Assembly (NCBI GenBank): GCA_020061705.1
Contig: JAGUXT010000055.1
Span: 62,001 to 126,000, forward strand
Reading direction: 5' to 3'
Length of the DNA: 64,000 nucleotides
Source of the DNA: Halothiobacillus sp.
GTDB taxonomy: Bacteria > Pseudomonadota > Gammaproteobacteria > Halothiobacillales > Halothiobacillaceae
Every line of letters starts with the position of its first letter. Position 1 is the stretch's first letter. The notes beneath the pieces are model-generated. The model was not told the DNA's origin and did no database searches. It saw only the letters and a program-made list of their open reading frames with translations. This document shows, one piece after another, positions 10,101 to 18,113 of the stretch. The position numbers and the translations under genes are program-made.

Positions 10101-10799
10101 ATGAACACGCCCATGACGACAGCCAACGACGATGAACTGCTTTCCGCATTCGCCGATGATGCCTTATCTGAAAGCGAAGTGCGGCAGGTGCTTTCGCGCT
10201 TGCGCACTGCATCACGCGGTACGCAGCACGATGCAGCACGCCGCTTGGAGCGTTACGCCTTGCTGGGTGAGTTGATGCGTGCCGAGGCGGATTCACCCTT
10301 ATTTGCTGTGGCTGCCCAATCTCGTGCCACATGTGATACCCGGCGTGATGCCCCGCGTGATGTCGTAGGTTCGGTGATGCAGCAGATTGCAACAGAGACG
10401 GCGCAAGCTCAGCCCTCTCGACCCGTTTCTGTGGCACACAAGCCCAGCCTCTGGGGTGACTGGTTGCAAGGCTGGCGTGCTCCAGCCTTGTCGATGGCCT
10501 TGGCGGCGAGTGTGGCAGGGGTGATGCTGGTCGTGGTGCAGGATGCAGGAGTCAGTCCGGATGAGCCGGTCATCACTGCAGAGCGCGTTGCACCGGTAAG
10601 GAACGCGCACCAGGCCGCAGTGCTTGATTTAACTGAGCCCACAGTAAGCGGTACCAGCCGCTTGGCTGAAGCGAACACCGCGTTGGATACGGATGCCTTG
10701 CCGGATGCGTATTTATTGCAGCATCTGGCTAACGCTGAAGGTGGCCCGATGCGTACCTTGTCGTCCAATGTACGTCTAGCTTCATACGAGCGTCCCTAA
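10101..10799 (+). CDS. rseA: Anti-sigma-E factor RseA/MucA
   Basis: A 232-residue single-pass inner-membrane anti-sigma factor. The N-terminal cytoplasmic part (DDELLSAFADDALSESEV, then RLERYALLGELMR) is the RseA domain that clamps sigma-E. A membrane segment lies at about residues 128-147 (rich in Ala, Val, Leu) and the rest is periplasmic, the side that RseB binds and DegS-type proteases cut. The C-terminus (residues 148-232) is divergent. The start has GAGG nine bases upstream. Its stop overlaps the rseB start by one base (TAATG), which fits coupled translation of the two partners. Confidence 0.9.
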   Translation: MNTPMTTANDDELLSAFADDALSESEVRQVLSRLRTASRGTQHDAARRLERYALLGELMRAEADSPLFAVAAQSRATCDTRRDAPRDVVGSVMQQIATETAQAQPSRPVSVAHKPSLWGDWLQGWRAPALSMALAASVAGVMLVVVQDAGVSPDEPVITAERVAPVRNAHQAAVLDLTEPTVSGTSRLAEANTALDTDALPDAYLLQHLANAEGGPMRTLSSNVRLASYERP

Positions 10800-11881
10800 T
10801 GCGATTGAAACCTTTATTCTCTGTTGGGGTCGGCTTTATTTTTGTGCTGGCCGTTGGGGTGGCGCAGGCCGAGGGTGAGGTCGTTTTTCCGACGCCGGAG
10901 TCAGTAGCAAGCGTGCCGGATGAGGATGCTGTGCTGCTTCTGAAACGCATGGCCGCAGCGATGCAAACCACCAACTACGAGGGTTTGTTGTTGCACATGC
11001 GCGGTGGCGAAGCGCGCAGTATGCGTGTCTTTCACCGTTATGATGCGGAGCATGGCGAGCGCGAACACTTGCTAAGTCTGGATGGAAAGCCGTTTGAGGT
11101 GATTCAGGATGCCAACGGGTGCACCTGTGTCTGGCCGCAAGCTCGTTTCATGGTGGTGGGGCAAACCCCTGCATTCAATGGACGTTTATCCACGGAGCGC
11201 TTTGCTGAAACGCGTACGCTCAGCTCCTTTTACACCATCACGCGCCAGGATTATGCGCGGGTAGGTGGCATGGCGTGTCGTTTGGTCAAGTTGGAACCCA
11301 AGGATGCCTATCGCTTTAGTTATCGATTGTGCATTCACGAATCCAGCGCCATGCTGCTGAATCTAGAGGTTTTTGATGGCGATCGCCGCCTTGAATTAAG
11401 CCAATTCACCCAGATGCGCGTACAAAGGAGAGAGGATGCGGATGATATGCGTCTGTTTACCAATATCGAGGGTTTTCGGGTTGTAAAGGATATGCGCCCC
11501 GCGCCCGCTGCGCAGCCCAATGCCTCATTTCAGACCAGCTGGGTGGCGACCCAATTGCCTCAGGGCTATCTTCTGCGTTCCGCTGAGTTACGCACTAGTC
11601 CTCATACTCAAAAGCCTTTGGAGCAGCTGATTTTTTCGGATGGCTTGGGCAGTGTTTCAGTGTTCATTGAGCGTTTTGACAGCGCAGCAGCCATGCCTCC
11701 TCCTCATCCTGTCCACCCTCCTGAGGCTGGACGAGTACCGCCGCCTCCTCGCGGTGCCATGCAGCGCGTAGTGCGTGATGTCGATGGCTATCGGCTTACG
11801 GCCGTCGGTGATGCGCCCGAAGCCGCCATGCGCATGATGCTGGATGGCATGCAGCCCTCGTCGCCCCGTGCAAAGGAGTGA
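10799..11881 (+). CDS. rseB: Sigma-E regulatory protein RseB/MucB
   Basis: A 360-residue periplasmic protein with a signal peptide (cleavage probably after AQA, near residue 24). RseB binds the periplasmic part of RseA, shields it from proteolysis and senses mislocalised lipoproteins or LPS. The N-terminal LolA/LppX-like domain begins at AVLLLKRMAAAMQTTNYEG and shows MRVFHRYD and EREHLLSLDG. The C-terminal MucB/RseB domain begins near SFQTSWVATQLPQGY. Unusual is a proline-rich insert (bases about 11690-11755) between two strands of the C-terminal domain. The gene overlaps rseA by one base and precedes rseC by three. Confidence 0.93.
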   Translation: MRLKPLFSVGVGFIFVLAVGVAQAEGEVVFPTPESVASVPDEDAVLLLKRMAAAMQTTNYEGLLLHMRGGEARSMRVFHRYDAEHGEREHLLSLDGKPFEVIQDANGCTCVWPQARFMVVGQTPAFNGRLSTERFAETRTLSSFYTITRQDYARVGGMACRLVKLEPKDAYRFSYRLCIHESSAMLLNLEVFDGDRRLELSQFTQMRVQRREDADDMRLFTNIEGFRVVKDMRPAPAAQPNASFQTSWVATQLPQGYLLRSAELRTSPHTQKPLEQLIFSDGLGSVSVFIERFDSAAAMPPPHPVHPPEAGRVPPPPRGAMQRVVRDVDGYRLTAVGDAPEAAMRMMLDGMQPSSPRAKE

Positions 11882-11884
11882 ACC

Positions 11885-12364
11885 GTGCTGGAAACCCAAG
11901 GTCGAGTGATTGCTGTTGAAGCGGGCTTTGCCTGGGTTGAAAGCGTGCGCCAAGGGGGGTGTAGCAGCTGCGCATCCAAAGGTGCCTGCGGTAGTCAACT
12001 TCTGGGGGAGGCACTGACCCCGGCTTCAAGCGGTCAGGAAGCACATCATGTCCTCGCACGAGACCCCCTGGGTGTTCGTGTCGGTGATATCGTTTTGCTT
12101 GGCGTTGAGGAAAAGGGTGCCTTGCGTGCGGCTTTTTTAATGTATGGCCTGCCTTTGTTTGGCTTGATGTCGGGTTTATTGCTGGCGCAGCCTTGGGGAG
12201 ATTTATGGGCTCTTGCTGCGGGAGGCGCGGGTCTCGGGCTGGCGCTGGCCATGGTGCGGTGGTTGGGGCGCGCCTCCCAGGCCAGGCCTCAAAAAATCCA
12301 GCCCACCATTCTTGCGCACCTGGCCTCGACTTCCTCGACGACGATTCCCATTCGAAAGGTATAG
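11885..12364 (+). CDS. rseC: SoxR-reducing system protein RseC
   Basis: A 159-residue inner-membrane protein. The N-terminal soluble part has the four-cysteine motif of the family in CSSCASKGACGS, thought to hold an iron-sulfur cluster. It is followed by two membrane segments, about residues 83-101 (FLMYGLPLFGLMSGLLLA) and 107-124. RseC is linked to SoxR reduction and sits in rpoE operons of many gammaproteobacteria. The start is GTG at 11885 with AGGAG eight bases upstream; no ATG is available near the conserved N-terminus. The C-terminal tail is basic. Confidence 0.9.
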   Translation: MLETQGRVIAVEAGFAWVESVRQGGCSSCASKGACGSQLLGEALTPASSGQEAHHVLARDPLGVRVGDIVLLGVEEKGALRAAFLMYGLPLFGLMSGLLLAQPWGDLWALAAGGAGLGLALAMVRWLGRASQARPQKIQPTILAHLASTSSTTIPIRKV

Positions 12365-12387
12365 GCGCAAAGTTCCGCGTATTGAAC

Positions 12388-12396
12388 TGCTATACT
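12388..12396 (+). promoter_or_regulatory. Extended -10 promoter candidate upstream of lepA
   Basis: TGCTATACT carries the extended -10 TGn and a good TATAAT-like hexamer (TATACT, 12391-12396), 48 bases before the lepA start. No convincing -35 is visible. It would give the lepA-lepB-DUF4845-rnc-era run a promoter separate from that of rpoE. Confidence 0.4.
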
Positions 12397-12444
12397 CCGC
12401 GCCTTTGTTAGACGAAATAGACACTCAAGGATTTAGCGCACCTC

Positions 12445-14244
12445 ATGGACCAAGCACACATTCGCAATTTTTCGATTATTGCCCACATCGACCATGGCAA
12501 ATCTACCCTGGCCGACCGCCTGATTCAGTTGTGCGGCGGCTTGGAAGCGCGCGAGATGGAGGCGCAAGTGCTTGATTCCATGGATATTGAGCGTGAGCGC
12601 GGCATTACCATCAAGGCGCAATGCGTATCTTTGAACTATCGCGCCAAGGATGGTCAGGATTATGAACTCAACCTGATTGATACACCGGGGCATGTGGATT
12701 TCTCATACGAGGTTTCGCGTTCACTGGCGGCCTGTGAGGGCGCTCTGTTGGTGGTAGACGCCTCACAAGGCGTGGAAGCGCAGTCTGTGGCGAACTGTTA
12801 TACCGCTCTGGATCTGGGGCTGGAAGTGGTCCCCGTGCTGAACAAAATGGATTTGCCCAATGCCGATCCTGATCGTGTGGCCAAAGAGATTGGCGATGTG
12901 ATCGGTATTGATGCCACTGATGCCGAACGCGTATCCGCCAAAAGTGGCCTGAATGTGCCCGAATTACTGGAGGTTCTGGTCAAGAAAATCCCACCGCCGC
13001 ATGGTCAGGTCGATGCGCCTTTGCGCGTCCTGATCGTTGATTCCTGGTTTGACAACTATGTCGGCGTGGTGGCCTTGGTGCGCGTGGTGGATGGCGAGCT
13101 GCGTTTGCGCCAGAAGATCAAGACCATGCGTACCGGCGATGTGTTCCAGGTGGAAAAAGTCGGCGTGTTTACGCCCAAGCGACGCGACCGTGATGTGCTT
13201 AAAACCGGCGAAGTAGGCTTTTTGATTGCCGGGATCAAGGAGATTGACGCGGCAAAAGTGGGTGACACGATTACCAGCGTTGAAGATCCATCGTCTGATC
13301 CTTTGCCGGGTTTTAAGGAAGTCCAGCCGCGTGTGTTCGCGGGTTTGTACCCGGTCGAGTCTGAAGACTACGAAAACCTGCGCGAAGCTCTGCGCAAGCT
13401 GCGTTTGAATGATGCGGCGCTGCATTTTGAGCCGGAAGTTTCGCAAGCACTGGGCTTTGGTTTCCGCATCGGATTCCTCGGCCTGTTGCACATGGAAATT
13501 ATCCAGGAACGTCTGGAGCGTGAGTACAACCTTGACATGATCACGACCGCGCCCACGGTGGTGTTTGAAGTGGTCACGACCTTGGGCGAAACGCTGTTGA
13601 TTCATAATCCAGCCGATTTGCCGCCGACACCGAATATTGCCGAGATGCGCGAGCCGATTATTGAAGGCACGATTCTTTTGCCGCAAGAGTATGTGGGGAA
13701 TGTGATTTCCTTGTGCATTGAAAAGCGCGGTGTGCAGAAGCAGATGCTGTATTTGGGTACCCAGGTGCAACTGACTTTTGAATTGCCGTTAGCCGAAGTG
13801 GTGATGGACTTTTTCGACCGTCTCAAATCGGTCAGCCGTGGTTATGCTTCATTTGATTACAAGTTTTTGCGCTTTCAGACGGCGCAACTGGTGAAGCTTG
13901 ATGTGATGATTAACGGTGAGCCGGTGGATGCGCTGTCGATGATTGTGCATCGCTCCGACTCCGAATCGCGCGGACGTGTCTTGTGCGAAAAGCTCAAAGA
14001 TCTGATTCCGCAGCAACAGTTTGAAGTGCCGATTCAGGCCGCCATCGGCGGAAAAATTGTTGCGCGTACCAATATCAAGGCCTTGCGCAAGAATGTTCTT
14101 GCGAAATGTTATGGTGGTGACGTGTCACGCAAGAAGAAACTTCTTAATAAGCAGAAAGAAGGCAAAAAGCGTATGAAGTCGATTGGTCGGGTGGATGTGC
14201 CGCAGGAAGCGTTTTTGGCAGTGTTGCAGCGCGATAGTAAATAA
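12445..14244 (+). CDS. lepA: Translation elongation factor 4 (LepA)
   Basis: A 599-residue GTPase, the same size as E. coli LepA, acting on the ribosome in back-translocation or initiation-linked roles. The G domain has [13 protein letters not shown] (G1), RGITIKAQ (switch I), DTPGHVDF (G3) and NKMDLP (G4). The LepA-specific C-terminal domain shows [29 protein letters not shown] in segments, ending near [20 protein letters not shown]. The Shine-Dalgarno is weak and distant. It starts the lepA-lepB pair common in proteobacteria, 27 bases before lepB. No degQ/mucD gene lies between rseC and lepA, unlike in some relatives. Confidence 0.97.
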   Translation: MDQAHIRNFSIIAHIDHGKSTLADRLIQLCGGLEAREMEAQVLDSMDIERERGITIKAQCVSLNYRAKDGQDYELNLIDTPGHVDFSYEVSRSLAACEGALLVVDASQGVEAQSVANCYTALDLGLEVVPVLNKMDLPNADPDRVAKEIGDVIGIDATDAERVSAKSGLNVPELLEVLVKKIPPPHGQVDAPLRVLIVDSWFDNYVGVVALVRVVDGELRLRQKIKTMRTGDVFQVEKVGVFTPKRRDRDVLKTGEVGFLIAGIKEIDAAKVGDTITSVEDPSSDPLPGFKEVQPRVFAGLYPVESEDYENLREALRKLRLNDAALHFEPEVSQALGFGFRIGFLGLLHMEIIQERLEREYNLDMITTAPTVVFEVVTTLGETLLIHNPADLPPTPNIAEMREPIIEGTILLPQEYVGNVISLCIEKRGVQKQMLYLGTQVQLTFELPLAEVVMDFFDRLKSVSRGYASFDYKFLRFQTAQLVKLDVMINGEPVDALSMIVHRSDSESRGRVLCEKLKDLIPQQQFEVPIQAAIGGKIVARTNIKALRKNVLAKCYGGDVSRKKKLLNKQKEGKKRMKSIGRVDVPQEAFLAVLQRDSK

Positions 14245-14271
14245 GCCAAAGAAAACAAAGAGTAGTAAATA

Positions 14272-15039
14272 ATGAATTTCGAGCTGATTTTGGTGCTGCT
14301 TACGCTGGTAAGCGGCGTGATCGTGGCGGTGGATGTGCTTTTTTTCCGCAAGGCGCGCAAAGAGCTGGTGAAACCTGACCCGCTGTTGGTGGATTACGCA
14401 CGCAGCTTTTTCCCGGTCTTGTTGGTCGTGGTGCTGCTGCGCTCATTTGTGGCCGAGCCATTTCGCATCCCATCAGGTTCGATGATGCCAACGCTGGAGG
14501 TCGGTGATTTTATTTTGGTGAATAAATTTGCCTATGGTGTGCGTCTGCCCGTGTTGCGCACCAAAATTATCCCCGTGGGTGAGCCGAAACGTGGTGATGT
14601 GGCGGTATTCAAGTATCCCAAACAGCCGGAAATTGATTACATTAAGCGCGTGATTGGTTTGCCGGGTGATCGTATTCGTTACGAGAACAAGCAACTCACC
14701 ATCAACGGAAACGTGATGCCGTTGACGGCATTGGGAATTTACCCTGGTGATGGAGCCAATGGCCGTATGGTTGGCGCGAGTGAATTTAAGGAAGATTTGG
14801 AAGGCGTGGTGCATGACATTCTTCAACGCCCCGGTGCTGTAGGGCCTGAAGGTGAGTTCGTCGTGCCTGCTGGACAGTATTTCATGATGGGCGACAATCG
14901 CGACAATAGTAACGACGGTCGCTATTGGGGCTTTGTGCCGGAAGCAAATCTTGTCGGACGCGCTATGCTGGTATGGATGAATTTTGATACCGAAGGCGCG
15001 CATATCAAGCCTGAGCGTATTGGAACAGGCATTCATTAA
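14272..15039 (+). CDS. lepB: Signal peptidase I
   Basis: A 255-residue type I signal peptidase that cuts signal peptides from exported proteins on the periplasmic side of the inner membrane. There are two N-terminal membrane segments (about residues 3-25 and 45-60). The nucleophile is Ser70 in PSGSMMPTL and the general base Lys125 in YIKRVIGLPGD; their 55-residue spacing equals that of E. coli LepB (S91, K146). The box GDNRDNSNDGRYWGFVP is box E. It is somewhat shorter than the 324-residue E. coli enzyme, as in many other proteobacteria. It lies in the lepA-lepB-DUF4845-rnc run. Confidence 0.96.
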   Translation: MNFELILVLLTLVSGVIVAVDVLFFRKARKELVKPDPLLVDYARSFFPVLLVVVLLRSFVAEPFRIPSGSMMPTLEVGDFILVNKFAYGVRLPVLRTKIIPVGEPKRGDVAVFKYPKQPEIDYIKRVIGLPGDRIRYENKQLTINGNVMPLTALGIYPGDGANGRMVGASEFKEDLEGVVHDILQRPGAVGPEGEFVVPAGQYFMMGDNRDNSNDGRYWGFVPEANLVGRAMLVWMNFDTEGAHIKPERIGTGIH

Positions 15040-15075
15040 ATTTGTTGATTGAACTTAACCTGGGGAGACGATGGC

Positions 15076-15447
15076 ATGAGAATTCGAACACAATGCGGCA
15101 TGGGTTTTGTGACCCTGTTTATCATTTTGTCAATTGCAGGCATTGCGGCGGTGGCCGGAATGAAGATTGTGCCTCTATATATTGACGATACCGCAGTCTC
15201 TTCAGCTTTTGAAAACCTGGCTAAACAATCTGGCGCGGGCAGTTTGAGCAAGGCGGAAATTAATGGCTTAATTAACAAGCGTCTATATATAAACCAGCTT
15301 GACGAAAAAATTCCTCTGACCAATTTGAAAGTCGAGAGTAATCAGGGCGGTGGCAAGAAGGTTAGCCTTGATTACGAAGCGCGCGCCACCGTGATGGGCA
15401 ATCTCGATGTGGTCGCTACCTTTACGCACAGCGTGGTTTTGCGTTGA
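15076..15447 (+). CDS. DUF4845 membrane-anchored protein
   Basis: A 123-residue protein with one N-terminal membrane segment (GFVTLFIILSIAGIAAVAG) and a periplasmic or cytoplasmic domain ending VVATFTHSVVLR. It is the conserved gene found between lepB and rnc in many beta- and gammaproteobacteria; the function is unknown. The N-terminus resembles a pilin-like signal (basic residues, GMGFVTL), but no pilin role is established. The ATG at 15076 is chosen because GGGGAGA precedes it by eight bases; the longer frame would begin at a TTG. Its stop overlaps the rnc TTG start. Confidence 0.8.
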   Translation: MRIRTQCGMGFVTLFIILSIAGIAAVAGMKIVPLYIDDTAVSSAFENLAKQSGAGSLSKAEINGLINKRLYINQLDEKIPLTNLKVESNQGGGKKVSLDYEARATVMGNLDVVATFTHSVVLR

Positions 15448-16151
15448 ATTCAACTGAACCTGCGCACCAAGTGATCGAGCTGCTCATGCAGCGCTTGGGA
15501 TATTCCTTTCAAAACCCGGCGCTCCTTGAGCAAGCCTTGCGCCACCGCAGCTCGGGCAGCCGGCATAACGAGCGCCTGGAGTTTCTTGGTGATGGCCTGC
15601 TCAATTTTGTCATTGCCGATGAGCTGTATAAACGCCGTCCCCACGCCAATGAGGGCGAGTTGTCGCGATTTCGTGCCAGTTTTGTGCGCGAGGCGACCTT
15701 GGTGGAGTTGGCGCAAGCGTTGCAGCTGGGTGATTTTTTGACCCTGGGCAGCGGTGAATTGAAATCGGGTGGATTTCGGCGCAATTCAACCCTGGCTGAT
15801 GCCTTTGAAGCGGTGTTGGGCGCGGTGTATCTCGATGGTGGATTTGAGCCTGCGCGCACGCTGATTTGCTTCCTGTTTCGCGACCGTCTGGAGCGCATGC
15901 CTGCCGAACTTGGGCTGAAAGATCCCAAAACGCGCTTGCAGGAATTTTTGCAATCACGCCAGCGTGCCTTGCCCGAGTACAAGGTATTGGACACGATTGG
16001 GCAGGATCATGCGCAGACCTTTATTGTCGAATGCCGTGTCGAAGGACTCGCTGCGCCCACCCAGGGGCGTGGTTCGAGCCGACGCGGTGCGGAACAAGCG
16101 GCGGCTGAAGCTGCGCTTGCATTTATTCAACCGGAAAAATTATCAAAATGA
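15444..16151 (+). CDS. rnc: Ribonuclease III
   Basis: A 235-residue double-strand-specific endoribonuclease that processes rRNA and many mRNAs. The catalytic signature HNERLEFLGDGLLNFVIAD holds the metal-binding Glu and Asp, and ADAFEAVLGAVYLDGG the second acidic site. The C-terminal dsRNA-binding domain begins near DPKTRLQEFLQ and contains GRGSSRRGAEQAAAEAAL. TTG at 15444 is taken as start: it overlaps the previous stop (TTGA) and puts GYSF at a position close to E. coli RNase III. A GTG at 15471 is an alternative. It is translationally coupled to era (ATGA overlap). Confidence 0.95.
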   Translation: MNSTEPAHQVIELLMQRLGYSFQNPALLEQALRHRSSGSRHNERLEFLGDGLLNFVIADELYKRRPHANEGELSRFRASFVREATLVELAQALQLGDFLTLGSGELKSGGFRRNSTLADAFEAVLGAVYLDGGFEPARTLICFLFRDRLERMPAELGLKDPKTRLQEFLQSRQRALPEYKVLDTIGQDHAQTFIVECRVEGLAAPTQGRGSSRRGAEQAAAEAALAFIQPEKLSK

Positions 16152-17041
16152 CCTTTCGCTGTGGCCATGTCGGCATTGTTGGCCGCCCCAATGTGGGCAA
16201 ATCGACCCTGCTCAACACCCTGATCGGGCAAAAAATCAGCATCACCGCACCCAAGCCGCAAACCACGCGGCATAGCCTGATTGGGGTGAAAACCCTGCCG
16301 GATGCGCAGATTCTGTATGTGGATACCCCGGGCTTGCACAAAGACACCGGACGCGCCATGAGCCGCGTACTCAATCGCACGGCGCAAGGTATTCTTGAAG
16401 GCGTGGATGTCATCATCTTCATGATCGAGGGTATGCGCTGGACGGCGGAAGATGCTGCGGTGCTCGACCGTTTGGAACATGCCAACGTGCCGGTGATTCT
16501 GGCGGTCAACAAGGTCGATTTAACCGCGGATAAAGAAGAACTGCTGCCGTTTTTGCAAACGGTGGGAGCCTTTTATACGTTCGCAGAAATCATTCCGATC
16601 TCGGCACGTAAAGGCAGCAATCTTCCCCGCCTTGAAGCCGCCGTGGCCGCGCTGTTGCCCGAAGGCGAAGCCATGTACGACGAAGAAACGCTGACCACCT
16701 CGAGCTCGCGTTTTATGGCCGCCGAGTTTATCCGCGAGCAGATTACCCGCCTGTCACACGAAGAAGTGCCCTACGGCGTCACCGTCGAAATCGAAAACTA
16801 CGTCATCGACGGCACCATGATCCGCATTGACGCGCTGATCTGGGTCGAGCGCGAAGGGCAGAAGGGCATCCTGATCGGCAAGGATGGCGAAATGCTCAAG
16901 GAAATCGGCCGCCGCGCACGCATCAATATCGAAAACCTGCAAGGCATGAAAGTCTTCCTGCGCCTGTGGGTCAAGGTCAAGGGCGGCTGGTCGGATGATG
17001 AGCGTGCCCTGCGTGCCTTGGGTTACGGCGACCCGGTTTAA
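16148..17041 (+). CDS. era: GTPase Era
   Basis: A 297-residue GTPase that binds the 3' end of 16S rRNA and assists 30S maturation. G motifs: GRPNVGKSTLLN (G1), DTPGLHKD (G3), NKVD (G4) and SARKG (G5). The C-terminal KH domain shows RQ-like VEREGQKGILIGKDGEMLKEIG followed by ARINIE; the GKDG turn is the RNA-binding loop. Length agrees with the 301-residue E. coli protein. The start overlaps the rnc stop by four bases, the normal rnc-era coupling. Confidence 0.97.
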   Translation: MTFRCGHVGIVGRPNVGKSTLLNTLIGQKISITAPKPQTTRHSLIGVKTLPDAQILYVDTPGLHKDTGRAMSRVLNRTAQGILEGVDVIIFMIEGMRWTAEDAAVLDRLEHANVPVILAVNKVDLTADKEELLPFLQTVGAFYTFAEIIPISARKGSNLPRLEAAVAALLPEGEAMYDEETLTTSSSRFMAAEFIREQITRLSHEEVPYGVTVEIENYVIDGTMIRIDALIWVEREGQKGILIGKDGEMLKEIGRRARINIENLQGMKVFLRLWVKVKGGWSDDERALRALGYGDPV

Positions 17042-17069
17042 GGTGAAGCAACACGAAGCGTTCCCCTGT

Positions 17070-17099
17070 CGCCCTCTCCCGCAAGCGGGGAGGGGGGCG
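17070..17099. repeat. GC-rich palindromic stem between era and recO
   Basis: A C/T-rich arm (CGCCCTCTCCCGC) faces a G/A-rich arm (GCGGGGAGGGGGGCG) over a short AAG loop. It is followed by CTGGGGTGAGGG, a sequence style common to dispersed palindromes of proteobacteria. There is no T-run, so it is not a classical terminator. Only one copy was seen in the window. Confidence 0.45.
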
Positions 17100-17183
17100 A
17101 AGCCGCTGGGGTGAGGGAAACGGGCATGGCAAGGGAACGTTTCATGTTCTGGGGCGGCGAGTTGCCATGACCGTTAGGTTGGC

Positions 17184-17909
17184 GTGACTGCATCCTCGCG
17201 TTCCACTGGACAGGCCACAGGGGAGGTCGGCTTTATTCTCCACGCCCGCCCCTGGCGTGACACCAGCCTGTTGCTCGAAGTGCTCCTGCGCGACAGCGGG
17301 CGGCGCGGCGTGGTGGCACGCGGCGCACGCTCGAATGTCAAACAGCGCGGGCGTTTGCAACTCTTTCGCCCGCTTTGGCTCGACCTAGCCGGGCGCGGCG
17401 AACTGGCCCAACTGCGCGCGGTGGAAGAAATGCGCATCCTGCCCCCCCTGCAAGGGCGCGCCCTGATCTGCGGGTATTACCTGAACGAACTGCTGATGCG
17501 TCTTTTGCCGCGCGACGACGCGCATCCCGCCTTGTTTGACGAATACACCCGCGCCATCGAAGCCCTGGTGAGCGCCACCAAGGAAGCCCCCGTGCTGCGC
17601 GGCTTTGAAAAGGCCTTGCTGGAACAGCTAGGCTGGGCACCGGACTGGAACATGAGCGAAGACGGCCAGCCCATTGAAGCCGGGCGTTTTTACCGCATGG
17701 ATACCGAGCAGGGCATCATGCCCTGCCTGCCGCACGACCCCGAAGCCGTCGCAGGACTAAGCCTGCTGCACCTTGCCGAACAGAATTTTGATACCGCTGC
17801 CAGCGCACGCGACATCCGCCTGCTGCTGCATCGCCTGCTCGCGCCGCATCTGGGCAGCAAGCCCTTGCAGTCGCGGGAATTATTAAAGTTGAGTTTTGCG
17901 GTTAAATAG
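17184..17909 (+). CDS. recO: DNA repair protein RecO
   Basis: A 241-residue RecFOR-pathway mediator that loads RecA onto SSB-coated DNA. The N-terminal OB-fold shows GFILHARPWRDTSLLLEVL and VARGARS; the middle has LICGYYLNELLMRLLPRDDAHPALFD in segments, and the family-typical FEKALLEQLGW. The zinc-ribbon cysteines of some RecO proteins are absent, as in E. coli. The start is GTG at 17184, the only in-frame start near the conserved N-terminus, with AGG five bases upstream. It is 142 bases after era. The usual next gene, pdxJ, is displaced by 2 kb of foreign-looking DNA. Confidence 0.93.
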   Translation: MTASSRSTGQATGEVGFILHARPWRDTSLLLEVLLRDSGRRGVVARGARSNVKQRGRLQLFRPLWLDLAGRGELAQLRAVEEMRILPPLQGRALICGYYLNELLMRLLPRDDAHPALFDEYTRAIEALVSATKEAPVLRGFEKALLEQLGWAPDWNMSEDGQPIEAGRFYRMDTEQGIMPCLPHDPEAVAGLSLLHLAEQNFDTAASARDIRLLLHRLLAPHLGSKPLQSRELLKLSFAVK

Positions 17910-18090
17910 GACTTACGCAGAACTACCCGAGGGGATCGTTCCCACGCTCCAGCGTGGGAACGATCAAAGTAGAGTTTTGACTCTTACGCAGAAGGTAGGG
18001 CGCAATAGCCAAGCGTATTGCGCCGGATGGGTTCGCGTGAGCCCTCGACCCGACTCCATGCGGCGGATTACGCTACGCTAATCTGACCTA
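17908..18090. repeat. Cluster of three dispersed-type palindromes at the recO side of the insertion
   Basis: Three unrelated palindromes lie side by side. At 17934-17965 there is a perfect 15-bp inverted repeat around CC (GATCGTTCCCACGCT and its complement). At 17999-18024, GGCGCAATA and TATTGCGCC flank 8 bases. At 18065-18084, GGATTA...TAATCT forms an imperfect arm pair. At 17908 the sequence AGGACTTACGCAGA matches the end of the R1 repeat. The first three have the look of REP-type dispersed sequences. They fill the stretch between recO and the OLD-like gene. Confidence 0.65.
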
Positions 18091-18113
18091 TGTTAGCTTA
18101 TTGGCTTATTGTG

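Noticed and set aside
12964..13770. 268-codon open frame opposite lepA
   Set aside because: Antisense shadow; no family resemblance.
17070..18090. CRISPR array
   Set aside because: The repeats are different palindromes without regular spacing or a shared direct repeat.
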